Shown: positions 30,178 through 40,177, counted from the stretch's first letter. The stretch is DNA of 64,000 nucleotides from Stappia sediminis (GCF_009826895.1 NZ_WUMV01000008.1:372001-436000), one strand, 5' to 3'. The notes: generated from the sequence alone by a model not told the origin. Made by a program: numbers and translations.

Positions 30178-31059
30178 GTGACGCATGATATTCACTGCCT
30201 TATCGACGCGCGCCATGAACTTGGCGAAGGTGCGACCTGGGACGAGCGTACCAACCGGCTGCTCTGGTGCGACATCAAGGGCTGCGCGATCCACGCCTAT
30301 GATTGGGCGAGCGGCGAACAGCAGGTCTGGTCGTTCCCCGACACTATTGGTTCCTTCGGCCTGACGGAAGATGGGCGCTTCATCGTCGCCCGGCGAAACT
30401 CCGTCGTCCTGTTCGATCCGCAATCGGGTGAAGAAATCCATATCGCGGATATCGAAAAGGATAACGAGCACACCCGCACGAATGACGGCAAGGTGGGGCC
30501 GGACGGCGCATTCTGGGTCGGCACAATGCACGATCACAAGCCGCGGGAACCTCTCGGCGCGCTCTACCGGGTGACGGTGGATGGGTCGGTGACGAAAATC
30601 GTCGACGGGCTCTACGTCTCGAACGGTCTTGCGTGGTCGCCGGACGGCACGAGACTGTATCACGCAGACAGTTCGTCGGGTTACGTCGACATCTGGGACT
30701 TCGATCCGGCCACCGGGTCGGCTGCCAACCGCCGGCGCTTCGTCGACCTGAAGAACGAGGATGGCCGGCCGGATGGCGCGACGACCGACACCGAAGGAAA
30801 CTACTGGTCGGCCGGCGTTTCGGCTGGCGTCGTCAACTGCTTTTCGCCGGACGGTGAACTGATCGAGAAAGTGCCCTTTCCGGTCCCGCGTCCGACGATC
30901 CCCTGCTTCTGCGGGCCGGATCTCGATACGCTGGTGGTAACGAGCTTGCGGCCCGGCGACGACCCGGCCCTTCTGGAAGAGCACCCGATGTCCGGCAGCC
31001 TCTTTGCCTTCAAGCCGGGCAAGCGCGGACTGCCTCCCTATCGGTTCCGCATTTCGTGA
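30178..31059 (+). CDS. SMP-30/gluconolactonase family sugar lactonase
   Basis: The 293-residue protein is a six-bladed beta-propeller of the SMP-30/gluconolactonase/LRE family. Metal-site regions are [21 protein letters not shown] (glutamate near residue 16), [20 protein letters not shown] (asparagine and aspartate) and [20 protein letters not shown]. These enzymes hydrolyse aldonolactones such as glucono- or arabinolactone in the cytoplasm. It starts with GTG behind GAGGGGG. No pgl gene exists between zwf and edd, and this lactonase directly follows edd, so it may supply 6-phosphogluconolactone hydrolysis or process unphosphorylated galactono- or gluconolactone. Confidence 0.82.
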   Translation: MTHDIHCLIDARHELGEGATWDERTNRLLWCDIKGCAIHAYDWASGEQQVWSFPDTIGSFGLTEDGRFIVARRNSVVLFDPQSGEEIHIADIEKDNEHTRTNDGKVGPDGAFWVGTMHDHKPREPLGALYRVTVDGSVTKIVDGLYVSNGLAWSPDGTRLYHADSSSGYVDIWDFDPATGSAANRRRFVDLKNEDGRPDGATTDTEGNYWSAGVSAGVVNCFSPDGELIEKVPFPVPRPTIPCFCGPDLDTLVVTSLRPGDDPALLEEHPMSGSLFAFKPGKRGLPPYRFRIS

Positions 31060-31155
31060 CCGCCCGCCGGATTATTCGGCATGCCTGAAATCGTCCGTTC
31101 ACAAACGGTCCGTATCCGATGGGCCGGGACAGATTTTTCAAACGAGGACGATTTC

Positions 31156-31947
31156 ATGTCGAATGCAAACGAAGCACTCCTGTCGGCACGCCGCCGCGTG
31201 GCCGAAGCTGCCGCGCGAGAGGCGGGCAAGCTTGCGCTCGATCGCTTCCGGAACCGCAGGTTCACCGTGGAGGCGAAGGGCACGCAGGATTTCGTCAGCG
31301 AGGTCGACAAGGAAACCGAAAAGCTGATCCGCGAGCGGCTCGGCGCCGTTTTTCCCGAAGACGGCTTCATCGGCGAAGAAACCGGCGGAACGCCGGATCG
31401 TATCGTCTGGGTTGTCGACCCGATCGACGGCACGCATAACTTCGTGCGCGGCATCGGCTTCTGGTGCGTTTCGATCGGCCTCGTCGTCGACGGCAAACCC
31501 TCTGTCGGTGTGATTTACGATCCGATCCAGGACGAGCTTTATTCCGCGGCCGCCGGCCAGGGCGCGACGCTCAACGGCGAAGCGATCAGTGTTTCGGCGA
31601 CCACGGAACCGACGGAAGCGGTCGTCGCAATCGGCTCCAATTTCCGAAAACCGCCTGAGCTTCACGTCAACACCATCGCCACGCTTTTCGAGGAGCGCTG
31701 CAGCCATCGCGGCCAGGGCGCGGGCGCGCTCTCGCTCGCCCTCGTTTCCGCCGGGCGGCTCGACGGATATTTCGAAAACCACATCAATTCCTGGGATGTG
31801 ATGGCCGGCATCGTTCTCATCGCGGAAGCCGGCGGCTACGTGAACGACTTCATGGCCGACAACGGGCTGATGGAGGGCAACACCATTTTCGCCTGCACGC
31901 CCGGCCTGAAGGGTTTCCTGAGCAAGGCCACAGGTTTCGACTGTTAA
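31156..31947 (+). CDS. Inositol monophosphatase family phosphatase
   Basis: The 263-residue protein is a magnesium-dependent sugar phosphatase of the IMPase fold. Metal ligands are in FIGEETGG, WVVDPIDGTHNFVRG and NSWDVMAGIVLIAEAGG. Family members hydrolyse inositol phosphates, histidinol phosphate or sugar phosphates, and sequence alone does not decide among them. The frame is open upstream to 31081, but the ATG at 31156 after GAGGACG fits the family. Following edd and the lactonase, and preceding a transporter that may import phosphorylated sugars, it may be a sugar phosphatase of carbon metabolism. Confidence 0.83.
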   Translation: MSNANEALLSARRRVAEAAAREAGKLALDRFRNRRFTVEAKGTQDFVSEVDKETEKLIRERLGAVFPEDGFIGEETGGTPDRIVWVVDPIDGTHNFVRGIGFWCVSIGLVVDGKPSVGVIYDPIQDELYSAAAGQGATLNGEAISVSATTEPTEAVVAIGSNFRKPPELHVNTIATLFEERCSHRGQGAGALSLALVSAGRLDGYFENHINSWDVMAGIVLIAEAGGYVNDFMADNGLMEGNTIFACTPGLKGFLSKATGFDC

Positions 31948-32131
31948 CAGAATTACAAACGGTCGCCGGCATCTGAAATTTCCGGTTCATATCGGGGGCA
32001 CAGGCTGGAAGCACGGGTTCGCCGTCAGGCTACCGGCCCAGCCGCTTTCCTGCTTTGGGTCGGACAGTGCGGCGATCGTCCGAGAAAACGGGGGTGAGCA
32101 ACGCCCCGGATAATTCTGTTTGGAGGAAACG

Positions 32132-33166
32132 ATGAAAACGATCTCCGGCAGGCTTCGCCTGCTTGCCTCGACTGCCGCTCTTGCCGTCACCTTGTCGAAC
32201 GGCGCGGCGATGGCCGAAAGCCTCGTCCTTTACTGCAGCGTCGGGGAAGAGTGGTGCTCGGCCATGGCCAACGGCTTCAGCCGCGCAACGGGCATCGACG
32301 TCGCGATGACCCGCAAGAGCTCCGGCGAGACCTACGCCCAGCTAAAGGCCGAAGCAAGCAACCCGAAGGGTGACGTGTGGTGGGGCGGCACCGGAGATCC
32401 GCACCTGCAGGCGGCCGAAGAAGGCCTAACCGAGGAATACACCTCGCCGATGCTCGAGAAGCTGCAGCCCTGGGCGGTCTCGCAGGCGACCTCTTCCGGG
32501 AACCGCACTGTAGGCATCTATGCCGGCGCGCTCGGCTTCACCTACAACACCGAGGTCCTGGAAGACAAGAACCTGCCGGTGCCGAGCTGCTGGGCCGACC
32601 TGATCAAGCCGGAGTACAAGGGCGAGATCCAGATCGCCAACCCGAACTCTTCCGGCACGGCCTATACCGCGCTTGCTTCGCTGGTTCAGCTGCTGGGTGA
32701 GGACGCTGCCTTCGATTACCAGAAGCAGCTCCACAACAACATCAACCAGTACACCAAGTCCGGCTCCGCACCCGCGAAAGCCGCGGCACGCGGTGAAACC
32801 GGCATCGGCATCAACTTCATGCACGACGGCGTGCAGCAGCGCGTCGGCGGGTTCCCGGTCAAGGTGATCGCGCCTTGCGAGGGCACGGGCTACGAGATCG
32901 GCTCGATGAGCATCGTCAAGGGCGGACCGAACCCGGATGCCGCGCGCAAGTGGTACGACTGGGCGCTGACCGCCGAAGCGCAGGAGATCGGCGCATCGGT
33001 GAAGAGCTTCCAGGTTCCGTCGAACGTCGGCGCGAAAGTCCCGCCGGAGGCGCCGAGCCTCGATACGGTGAAGCTGATCGACTACGACTTCAAGGAATAC
33101 GGCAGTTCCGCGACGCGTCAGCGCCTGCTTTCGCGCTGGGATGACGAGATCGGCAGCCTCAACTAA
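32132..33166 (+). CDS. AfuA/FbpA-type ABC substrate-binding protein, possibly for sugar phosphates
   Basis: The 344-residue periplasmic protein has a Sec signal ending GAAMA near residue 30 and the SBP_bac_6-type fold usually annotated as iron(III)-binding. It lacks an obvious pair of adjacent tyrosines near the C-terminus that ligate iron in FbpA. Instead it carries NFMHDGVQQ and APCEGTGYEIGS, regions I recall from AfuA, which was shown in enteric pathogens to bind hexose phosphates. It also shares SSGTAYTALASLVQLLGEDA and the ending KLIDYDFKEYGSSATR. ATG 32132 follows TTGGAGGAAA. A hairpin separates it from the permease gene. Confidence 0.75.
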   Translation: MKTISGRLRLLASTAALAVTLSNGAAMAESLVLYCSVGEEWCSAMANGFSRATGIDVAMTRKSSGETYAQLKAEASNPKGDVWWGGTGDPHLQAAEEGLTEEYTSPMLEKLQPWAVSQATSSGNRTVGIYAGALGFTYNTEVLEDKNLPVPSCWADLIKPEYKGEIQIANPNSSGTAYTALASLVQLLGEDAAFDYQKQLHNNINQYTKSGSAPAKAAARGETGIGINFMHDGVQQRVGGFPVKVIAPCEGTGYEIGSMSIVKGGPNPDAARKWYDWALTAEAQEIGASVKSFQVPSNVGAKVPPEAPSLDTVKLIDYDFKEYGSSATRQRLLSRWDDEIGSLN

Positions 33167-33186
33167 GAGCAAGCCGTCAGATCGCT

Positions 33187-33216
33187 CCGCATTCGGATGG
33201 CGACATCCGGATGCGG
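33187..33216 (+). other. Intercistronic stem-loop between binding protein and permease
   Basis: Arms CCGCATTCGGATG (33187-33199) and CATCCGGATGCGG (33204-33216) pair over 13 positions with one G-U pair and a 4-base loop. There is no U-tract. It occupies the same position as hairpins in the other transporter operons here. Confidence 0.72.
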
Positions 33217-33402
33217 AAATTTGATCGGAACAAGAGCGTTAGGGCCGCCATATGCGCGAACATTCGCGCTCATGTGGCTCTATCAGGCGGCCGGCTCCCT
33301 CCCGACGTGAGCCGAAACGCGTACCAAAGAGCCGGCCGCTCGCTCGTTCGTAGAAAAGGCCCGTTGCCAGCGGGCATATCGCATCTTCAAGGACGCATCG
33401 AC

Positions 33403-35568
33403 ATGCGACGCAGCCAATGGTTCTGGCTCGCCGCGGGTTGGATCGGTTTCGCCCTTCTACCGTGGTACGACACGCCCCTGTCCGATGACCGGACATGGTC
33501 CCTGCCCGCTCTTTTCGCCGGCCTCTTCGGCTCCGCGCCCTGGCTCCTGCCGTTGCTGGTGCCGTTACTCTTGCCGATCGTCTATCTCACGAAGGACGTT
33601 CAGTCGCGCGCTTCGGCGCTTGTGGCCGCAGGCATCATCGGCATCGCATATATGGTGCTGCAGGGTTTCGCATTCGGGCTGAACGGCTGGTCCTGGGCGT
33701 TCCTCCAGAGTGTTTTCGGCCCGACGGACCGTTTTCAAAACGGTTTCGGATACGGCGCGAACGTCACGCTGTTTTCCTTCCTGTTCATGCTGACGGAGGG
33801 CCTTGCCGCACGCGGCTGGATGAAGGGCGACCGTTTCGTAACAGGCTCGATCGGCCTCGTGATCGGCACGATCCTCTTCTTCGTCTTCCTTCCCGTCAGT
33901 ACGATCCTGACCAATGCCGCGATTCCCGACGGCGAACAATCGGCGGTGGTTTCCTTCTTCTACAGGATGACCGATGCGGACATCTGGAGCCTTTCCTGCG
34001 CCTTTGAAAACCGGCGCTGCGGCGTTTTCTGGAACAGCCTTCGCCTTGGCATCCTGACCGGCGCGATCACGACGCTGCTGGGGCTTGCCTTCGCGCTGAT
34101 CGCAACGCGCACGAACTTCCCTTTCAAGCGCGGACTACGCCTGCTTACCGTCCTGCCGATCATCACGCCGCCCTTCGTGATCAGCCTTGCGATCATCCTG
34201 CTTTTCGGACGCAACGGGACGGTTACGACCTTTTTCGCGGATGCGTTCGACATCGGGCGGTCGCGCTGGATCTACGGCCTGCCCGGCATTCTGATGACGC
34301 AGGCACTCGCCTTCACGCCCATCGCCTTTCTCGTGCTGATCGGCGTCGTGCAGGGCATTGCCCCTTCCATGGAAGAAGCATCGCACACCCTGCGCGCCAA
34401 CAGGTGGCAGACGTTCAGATACGTCACATGGCCGCTGCTGCGCCCCGGACTTGCCAACGCCTTCCTCATCGGCTTCATCGAAAGCCTGGCCGACTTCGGT
34501 AATCCGCTCGTCCTTGGCGGCAACTACGACGTTCTTTCCACCAAGATCTTCTTTGCCGTCGTGGGATCGCAGAACGATCCGGGCCGCGCGGGTGCGCTGG
34601 CCATCGTGCTCCTGATGCTTTGTGTCGGCGCGTTCTACGTCCAGCGTCGCTGGCTCGGCAAGAAGTCTTACCAAACACTGACCGGCAAGGGCGATTCCGG
34701 CCGTCCATCGGAGCTTCCGCGCGGACTGAAATACGTCTGCTATGCCACCGCCATTCCCTGGGCGGTGTTCACGCTGATCCTCTACACGATGATCATGTTC
34801 GGCGGTTTCGTGAAGAACTGGGGCCGGGACAACAGCTTCTCGCTTGACCATTTCGCGGCGAACTTCGGCCTGGAATGGACCGAGTTCGGGCTGTTGTGGT
34901 CCGGCCGGGCGTGGGATTCGCTATTCACCACGCTGGAGATCGCCGCCATTTCCGCACCGCTGACGGCCGGCATGGGCCTCCTGACCGCCTATCTGCTGGT
35001 TCGCCAGCGCTTCGCCGGCCAGGCGAGCTTCGAATTCATCACCATGTTGAGCTTCGCCATTCCCGGCACCGTCATCGGCGTCAGCTATATTCTCGCCTTC
35101 AACACGCCGCCGCTGGAAATCACCGGCACCGGCATCATCCTCATACTCTGCTTCATCTATCGCAACATGCCCGTCAGCATCCGCGCGGGCGTTGCGGCGA
35201 TGAGCCAGATCGACAAGAGCCTGGACGAATGCGCGATGACGCTTGGCGCGACCAGCGCCCAGACCGTGCGCCGCGTGGTTCTGCCGTTGCTGCGGCCCGC
35301 GATCGTCGCGGCTCTCGTCTATTCCTTCGTCCGGGCTATCACGTCGGTCAGCGCGGTGATCTTCCTCGTCAGCGCGCGCTACGACCTTGCGACGTCCTAC
35401 ATCGTCGGGCGCGTGGAGAACGGCGAGTACGGCCTGGCGATCGCCTATAGCGCGACGCTGATCGTCATCATGGCGGCGGCGATCACCCTGATCCAGTTCG
35501 CCGTCGGCGAACGCAAGGTTTCAAGAAGAACATCCTCTGACGCGGTCAAACAGGAGGTCCCCGCATGA
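33403..35568 (+). CDS. ABC transporter permease, AfuB/FbpB type (two fused permease domains)
   Basis: The 721-residue inner-membrane protein contains two BPD_transp_1 domains in one chain, with coupling loops EEASHTLRANRWQTFRYVTWPL and DECAMTLGATSAQTVRRVVLPL. An N-terminal block of four or so extra membrane segments (from FWLAAGWIGFALLPWYD) precedes the first domain, which makes it longer than classical FbpB (about 500 residues) but similar to AfuB. The frame is open upstream to 33211; I start at the ATG at 33403 behind AAGGA. Its stop overlaps the ATPase start by four bases. Confidence 0.85.
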   Translation: MRRSQWFWLAAGWIGFALLPWYDTPLSDDRTWSLPALFAGLFGSAPWLLPLLVPLLLPIVYLTKDVQSRASALVAAGIIGIAYMVLQGFAFGLNGWSWAFLQSVFGPTDRFQNGFGYGANVTLFSFLFMLTEGLAARGWMKGDRFVTGSIGLVIGTILFFVFLPVSTILTNAAIPDGEQSAVVSFFYRMTDADIWSLSCAFENRRCGVFWNSLRLGILTGAITTLLGLAFALIATRTNFPFKRGLRLLTVLPIITPPFVISLAIILLFGRNGTVTTFFADAFDIGRSRWIYGLPGILMTQALAFTPIAFLVLIGVVQGIAPSMEEASHTLRANRWQTFRYVTWPLLRPGLANAFLIGFIESLADFGNPLVLGGNYDVLSTKIFFAVVGSQNDPGRAGALAIVLLMLCVGAFYVQRRWLGKKSYQTLTGKGDSGRPSELPRGLKYVCYATAIPWAVFTLILYTMIMFGGFVKNWGRDNSFSLDHFAANFGLEWTEFGLLWSGRAWDSLFTTLEIAAISAPLTAGMGLLTAYLLVRQRFAGQASFEFITMLSFAIPGTVIGVSYILAFNTPPLEITGTGIILILCFIYRNMPVSIRAGVAAMSQIDKSLDECAMTLGATSAQTVRRVVLPLLRPAIVAALVYSFVRAITSVSAVIFLVSARYDLATSYIVGRVENGEYGLAIAYSATLIVIMAAAITLIQFAVGERKVSRRTSSDAVKQEVPA

Positions 35569-36632
35569 GCGTCGACACCAAATCGGGCGGCGTCGAATTC
35601 CGCAATGTCACCCGCCGTTTCGGAAACGTCGTCGCTGTCGACAACGTAAGCTTTACCGCCGACCCCGGCACGCTCGTCACGCTGCTCGGCCCTTCCGGCT
35701 GCGGCAAGACGACCACCTTGCGCATGATCGCGGGGCTTGAATCCGTCAGCGAAGGCACGGTCCTCATCGGCGGCAAGGACGTAACCCTCCTGCACGCGAC
35801 CGACCGAAGCGTGGCCATGGTATTCCAGAGTTACGCGCTTTTCCCGCATATGACGGTGATCGAGAACGTATCCTTTGGCCTTGAGATGTCCGGCTTTTCG
35901 CGCAAGGACCGGGAGGAAAAGGCGGCGGAGGGCCTGAGGCTCGTTGGTCTTGCGGGCTTTGAAGGGCGCTTGCCGAGCGAGTTGTCCGGCGGTCAGCAGC
36001 AGCGTGTGGCCGTGGCGCGCGCGCTCGTGCTTGAGCCCGAGGTCCTGCTTTTCGACGAACCGTTGTCCAACCTCGACGCCAAGCTGCGCCGGCGCATGCG
36101 CGACGATATCCGCGACCTGCAACAGAGCCTTGGGCTCACCTCCGTCTATGTGACCCACGACCAGGAGGAAGCGCTTGCCGTTTCCGACAAGATCATCGTG
36201 ATGAACAGGGCGGTGATCGCGCAGGAGGGAACGCCGCGCGACCTCTACGAGCGCCCGGCCGACCGCTTCGTCGCGGACTTCATCGGCGGCGCGAACCTGA
36301 TCGAAGGCCGGATCACGGGCCGGGTCGAGCGGTCTGCCACGGTCGACGTCGGAGGAGTGTTCCTCAATGTGCCGGATCGGCCGGAAGCTCCGGAGGATGT
36401 GCTCGTCGCGATCCGCCCGAACGCCATCCGCCTCGATACCACGCGGCAGCAAGAAGGCCTGCCGGTCGTCGTGCGCAAATCCGTCTATCTCGGCTCGCAC
36501 ATGGAATATGCGCTTGAAAGCGAGGTTGGCGAGCTGTTCGCAATCGACCACAATGTCGCCGGCGCCGTTGCGCCGGGGACCGATGCGGTGGCATGTTTCA
36601 CGGAAACGGGGATGGCTCTAGTGGCGAGATAA
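35565..36632 (+). CDS. ABC transporter ATP-binding protein, AfuC/FbpC type
   Basis: The 355-residue ATPase has Walker [19 protein letters not shown], signature LSGGQQQRVAVARAL, Walker [20 protein letters not shown] and the H-loop in VTHDQEEALAVSD. A C-terminal TOBE/OB regulatory domain follows from about residue 245. The start overlaps the permease stop (ATGA). The sensor kinase gene begins 55 bases after it on the same strand, so transporter and sensor are probably cotranscribed. Confidence 0.9.
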   Translation: MSVDTKSGGVEFRNVTRRFGNVVAVDNVSFTADPGTLVTLLGPSGCGKTTTLRMIAGLESVSEGTVLIGGKDVTLLHATDRSVAMVFQSYALFPHMTVIENVSFGLEMSGFSRKDREEKAAEGLRLVGLAGFEGRLPSELSGGQQQRVAVARALVLEPEVLLFDEPLSNLDAKLRRRMRDDIRDLQQSLGLTSVYVTHDQEEALAVSDKIIVMNRAVIAQEGTPRDLYERPADRFVADFIGGANLIEGRITGRVERSATVDVGGVFLNVPDRPEAPEDVLVAIRPNAIRLDTTRQQEGLPVVVRKSVYLGSHMEYALESEVGELFAIDHNVAGAVAPGTDAVACFTETGMALVAR

Positions 36633-36687
36633 CCGCAACAGGGGCCCTGCCATCCTAAAAGCCCTTGGATAAACAACCAGGCGGGAA

Positions 36688-39363
36688 ATGATGTCCGGCG
36701 CGCTGAAGCCACGCGGGGTCCATGGTCGGCTGATGGTGGCGCTCGGAGCGCTGGTCGGTCTGACGCTGCTTGCCGGCGTGACCGGCTGGCACGGTTTCAC
36801 GCGAACCGAGACGGCGCTCGAGACGCTTCAGGCAGACAGTCTGAGCGATCTTTCGCTTGTTCTGACGGTGGCGGAACGAAGCGCGAGCCTTGCCGCGCGC
36901 GCGCCATACATTTCGGAACTCAGGAGCGAACGGCAAATAACGGCGGGCCGCGCGGAAATCGAAGCGCGTCTTGCCGAATTCACCGAACTTGCGATCAGCC
37001 TGCCGCGGCTTAATGAGAAGAACATTCCCCGCCCGACGGACGTTCCCTCCGCCGTCCGCCTCGCCGCGCGCCTTGAGGGAATACTGCGGGCGCTGTTGGA
37101 TGTCACCGGAGAACGGCTTGCGGCCGATGCCGGCATGACGCATGCCTTCACGGCGCTCGCCGACTTCAGGAACTCCGCCAAGCGGATTGACGATACCGCG
37201 GCAGATCCCAGCAGCCTGTCGCCGAACCTTGCCGCCCGCCTTGGCGATCTGAGCGAACTCGTTCTTGAGGCAAGCGCAGCGGAAACGGTCGTCGCCGTGG
37301 AGGAAATCCGCAAGCGTTTTCTCAAGATGGCGCTACTCGTGGAAAGCGAACTCGCCTTCGGGCCGCACGCCGGCCTCAACGGCAAGATCGAGGCGATGGC
37401 GCCGATCTTCACCAGCCGTTTAAACCAGATCAGCACCCGAAACCGCTCGGAAGTCCTTCTGGCGGCGATCAACACCGCCTCGGCGCAGTTGACGGCGACG
37501 GTATCCTCGCTTGCCGACGTGGTGCGCTCATCCGCCCTCCAACGCAGCGAGGAAACGATTTCGGTGCTGCGCTTTGGCAAATCGGCGCTTCTTGCGGTTG
37601 CCGGCCTCTGCCTGCTGGCGGCATTGGGAGCCGCCAGTTTCGTCATGCGCGACGTTGCCGACAACCTGCGCCGCGCGACCGGCGCCATGACGCGCCTAGC
37701 CGCCGGAGACCGAAGCGCGGAGGTTCCCGGCGTCGAGCGCCAGGACGAACTGGGGGACCTCGCGCGCGCCTTCGACATCTTCAAGCGTCAGGCCATCGAG
37801 CGGGAGGAGCTTTCCGAAAAGCTCGCCGACAATGCGAAAACGCTGCAGGCGATCTTCGACAACCTTTCCGACGGCATCTCGCTTTTCAACGGCGAAGGCC
37901 GTCTGATCGCCTGGAACCCGCGCTTTGCTGAGTTGAGCGGCCTGAACCCGGAAGAGATCCGAGAAGGCGTTTCCATGCCGGAGTTGCTCGACAGGCTTTC
38001 GGCGACCAATGTCAAGGCGCGGACGGTCGACGGACGGCCGATCGACCTGACGCGTTTCGCACGTGGGCGCATCGCGCCCTTCGCGGTGCTGGAACTGCAC
38101 ACGCCCGACGGTCGAACGATCGAAATTCGCGCGGGCGCCATGCCGAACGGCGGCGTAATCGCCAGCCTGACGGACCTGACGGACCGCAAGGCCCTGCAAC
38201 AGCAATTGCAACAGGCACAGAAGATGGAGGCCGTCGGGCAGCTTACCGGCGGCATCGCCCACGATTTCAACAACCGCCTTGCCGCGATCATGGGCAATCT
38301 GCAGCTGATCCACGACGACGGCGCGGCATCGGAAAAGCTGAAAAGCCGGTCCTTGCGCGCACTCGATGCGGCGGAAGGCGGGGCCGCGATGACGCAGCGC
38401 CTGCTCTCCTTCGCCCGCCGGCAGGCGCTCCTGCCGCAAGTGACCGATCTGAACGAGCTGGTGGAAAGCCTGAACGACCTGCTCGGCTACAGCCTCGATC
38501 CCGGCATTGAGCTCATGCTAGATCTCGACCCGTCGATTCCCCCGGTCATGGTCGATCCCGCGCAACTTGAGAACGCGCTTTTCAACCTCGTGTTCAACAG
38601 CCGCGATGCGATCGACGGACGCGGGCGGATTACCATTGCGACACGCGCGAACTCCGATCCTTCAGGGGCCACGCGCGAAGTGACGATCCTTGTACGCGAT
38701 ACCGGCAGCGGCATGACCGCGGATGTCCGGGCAAGGGTGCTGGAGCCCTTCTTCACCACGAAACCCTTCGGACGGGGAAGCGGCCTCGGCCTGTCGATGG
38801 TCTATGGTTTCGTACGCCAGTCGGGCGGGCGGATCGAGATCGAAAGCGCGCCCGCGCAAGGCACGTCGATCCAGCTTTGCTTTCCGGCGACAAGCGAGAC
38901 CGTCCGGCCCGCACCGCGCGATGAGGTTGCGGTACCGGTGCCGCGGGCGAACGGGGAAAAAATTCTGGTCGTCGAGGATGAGGATCTGGTCCGCGAAACG
39001 GCCGTCGACATGCTATCGGGCCTTGGATACCGGGTAACGGCTGTTGCCAATGCGGAGGATGCGCTTGACGGGATCCGCGCCGAAAATTTCGATCTGTTGT
39101 TCACCGACGTCGTTCTTGCCGGTGGCGTGAATGGACCGGAACTTGCCGAGCGGGCGCTGAGGATCAAGCCACTGATGCCGGTGCTTTTCTGCTCCGGCTT
39201 CATGCGCCAGACACCGCCGGACCGGGCGGCGGCCCCCATGCCGGAGCGCATTCTGGAAAAGCCCTATCGCCGGGAAACCCTGGCGCTCAGAATCCGTGAA
39301 GCGCTTGATGGCGCCCGTATTCAGGAGCCGTCAAGCGGCTCTACCTGTGCGTCGAACACATAG
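36688..39363 (+). CDS. Hybrid sensor histidine kinase
   Basis: The 891-residue kinase has membrane segments near residues 16-33 and 298-320, enclosing a helical periplasmic sensor domain of about 260 residues. A HAMP segment (about 322-375) and a PAS domain (about 385-480, ILQAIFDN-type start LQAIFDNLSDGISLF) follow. The dimerisation domain has phospho-acceptor His525 in GGIAHDFNNRLAAIMG; the ATPase domain has FNLVFNSRDA and GRGSGLGLSMVYGF. A C-terminal receiver carries Asp807 in LLFTDVVLAG. Linked to an ABC importer, it may sense the transported substrate. Its end overlaps the convergent regulator gene by 43 bases. Confidence 0.9.
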   Translation: MMSGALKPRGVHGRLMVALGALVGLTLLAGVTGWHGFTRTETALETLQADSLSDLSLVLTVAERSASLAARAPYISELRSERQITAGRAEIEARLAEFTELAISLPRLNEKNIPRPTDVPSAVRLAARLEGILRALLDVTGERLAADAGMTHAFTALADFRNSAKRIDDTAADPSSLSPNLAARLGDLSELVLEASAAETVVAVEEIRKRFLKMALLVESELAFGPHAGLNGKIEAMAPIFTSRLNQISTRNRSEVLLAAINTASAQLTATVSSLADVVRSSALQRSEETISVLRFGKSALLAVAGLCLLAALGAASFVMRDVADNLRRATGAMTRLAAGDRSAEVPGVERQDELGDLARAFDIFKRQAIEREELSEKLADNAKTLQAIFDNLSDGISLFNGEGRLIAWNPRFAELSGLNPEEIREGVSMPELLDRLSATNVKARTVDGRPIDLTRFARGRIAPFAVLELHTPDGRTIEIRAGAMPNGGVIASLTDLTDRKALQQQLQQAQKMEAVGQLTGGIAHDFNNRLAAIMGNLQLIHDDGAASEKLKSRSLRALDAAEGGAAMTQRLLSFARRQALLPQVTDLNELVESLNDLLGYSLDPGIELMLDLDPSIPPVMVDPAQLENALFNLVFNSRDAIDGRGRITIATRANSDPSGATREVTILVRDTGSGMTADVRARVLEPFFTTKPFGRGSGLGLSMVYGFVRQSGGRIEIESAPAQGTSIQLCFPATSETVRPAPRDEVAVPVPRANGEKILVVEDEDLVRETAVDMLSGLGYRVTAVANAEDALDGIRAENFDLLFTDVVLAGGVNGPELAERALRIKPLMPVLFCSGFMRQTPPDRAAAPMPERILEKPYRRETLALRIREALDGARIQEPSSGSTCASNT

Positions 39364-40067
39364 CCGAGGCCACGCTCGGTACGGATGAACCGCGGATTGC
39401 GCGGGCTCGGTTCGATCTTGCGCCTGAGCCTGAGTATCAACACGTCTATTGTCCGGTCGAAAACGTCGTCGTTGCGCCGGCGCATCAGGTCGAGAAGCTG
39501 GTTGCGCGACAGCACGCGCCCGCGCGCCTCGACGAGGGCCGCAAGAAGATCGAACTCCGAAACGGTAAGAGAAACCGGGACACCCGACGGGTCGGTGAGC
39601 TTGCGCCCGTCAAGGTCGAGCGAGAACCCCAGGAAGCGATAGCCGCGCCGCTGCGTTTCGGCGGGAACCGGCGAAAGCTGGCCCGGTCCCTTGCGGCGAA
39701 GCACCGCCTTAACCCGGGCAAGAAGCTCGCGCGGATTAAACGGCTTGACCATATAGTCGTCCGCGCCGATCTCCAGGCCGACGATACGGTCCACATCGCT
39801 GCCGCGCCCTGTCAGCATGATAATCGGTATATCGCTGGAAGAACGGATGGAGCCGGCCACGGCAAGGCCATCCCGGTCCGGAAGCTGCAAATCGAGGATG
39901 ATCAGCTCTGGCGGATTCACATCCCCCATAAGCTTGGCAAGCGCGCCCGCGCTTTCGCAAGCAAGCGCGCTGAAACCGCCCTCCTGCAGAATGTCGACCA
40001 CCGTATCGCGGACGATCCGGTCGTCCTCGACGACCGCGACACGTCCACCCGTCGCCGACGACGTCAT
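39321..40067 (-). CDS. OmpR-family response regulator
   Basis: The 248-residue regulator has a receiver with phospho-acceptor Asp59 in LIILDLQLPDRDG and Lys in MVKPFNPREL, followed by a winged-helix DNA-binding domain ending RTERGLGYVFD. It starts at the ATG at 40067, six bases after GGGAGG; two earlier ATGs overlap or precede that site. The gene is convergent with the hybrid kinase and their coding ends overlap by 43 bases (39321-39363). It is very probably the partner of that kinase, controlling the ABC importer operon. Confidence 0.9.
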   Translation of the reverse strand: MTSSATGGRVAVVEDDRIVRDTVVDILQEGGFSALACESAGALAKLMGDVNPPELIILDLQLPDRDGLAVAGSIRSSSDIPIIMLTGRGSDVDRIVGLEIGADDYMVKPFNPRELLARVKAVLRRKGPGQLSPVPAETQRRGYRFLGFSLDLDGRKLTDPSGVPVSLTVSEFDLLAALVEARGRVLSRNQLLDLMRRRNDDVFDRTIDVLILRLRRKIEPSPRNPRFIRTERGLGYVFDAQVEPLDGS

Positions 40068-40177
40068 CGGCATCCTCCCGAGCATGCTTCGTTCTTGTCA
40101 TTCGTTAGCGGCGTAAATGTTTCACGACTTTCGCTGCTCGGCAAGCGGAAGGGGTCTGCGGGTATCGTACCGCCACG

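Noticed and set aside
32132-36632. Ferric iron ABC transporter (FbpABC)
   Set aside because: The family fold fits, but the binding protein carries AfuA-like pocket motifs and the context is carbohydrate metabolism with a two-component system. I therefore call it Afu-type and leave the substrate open.
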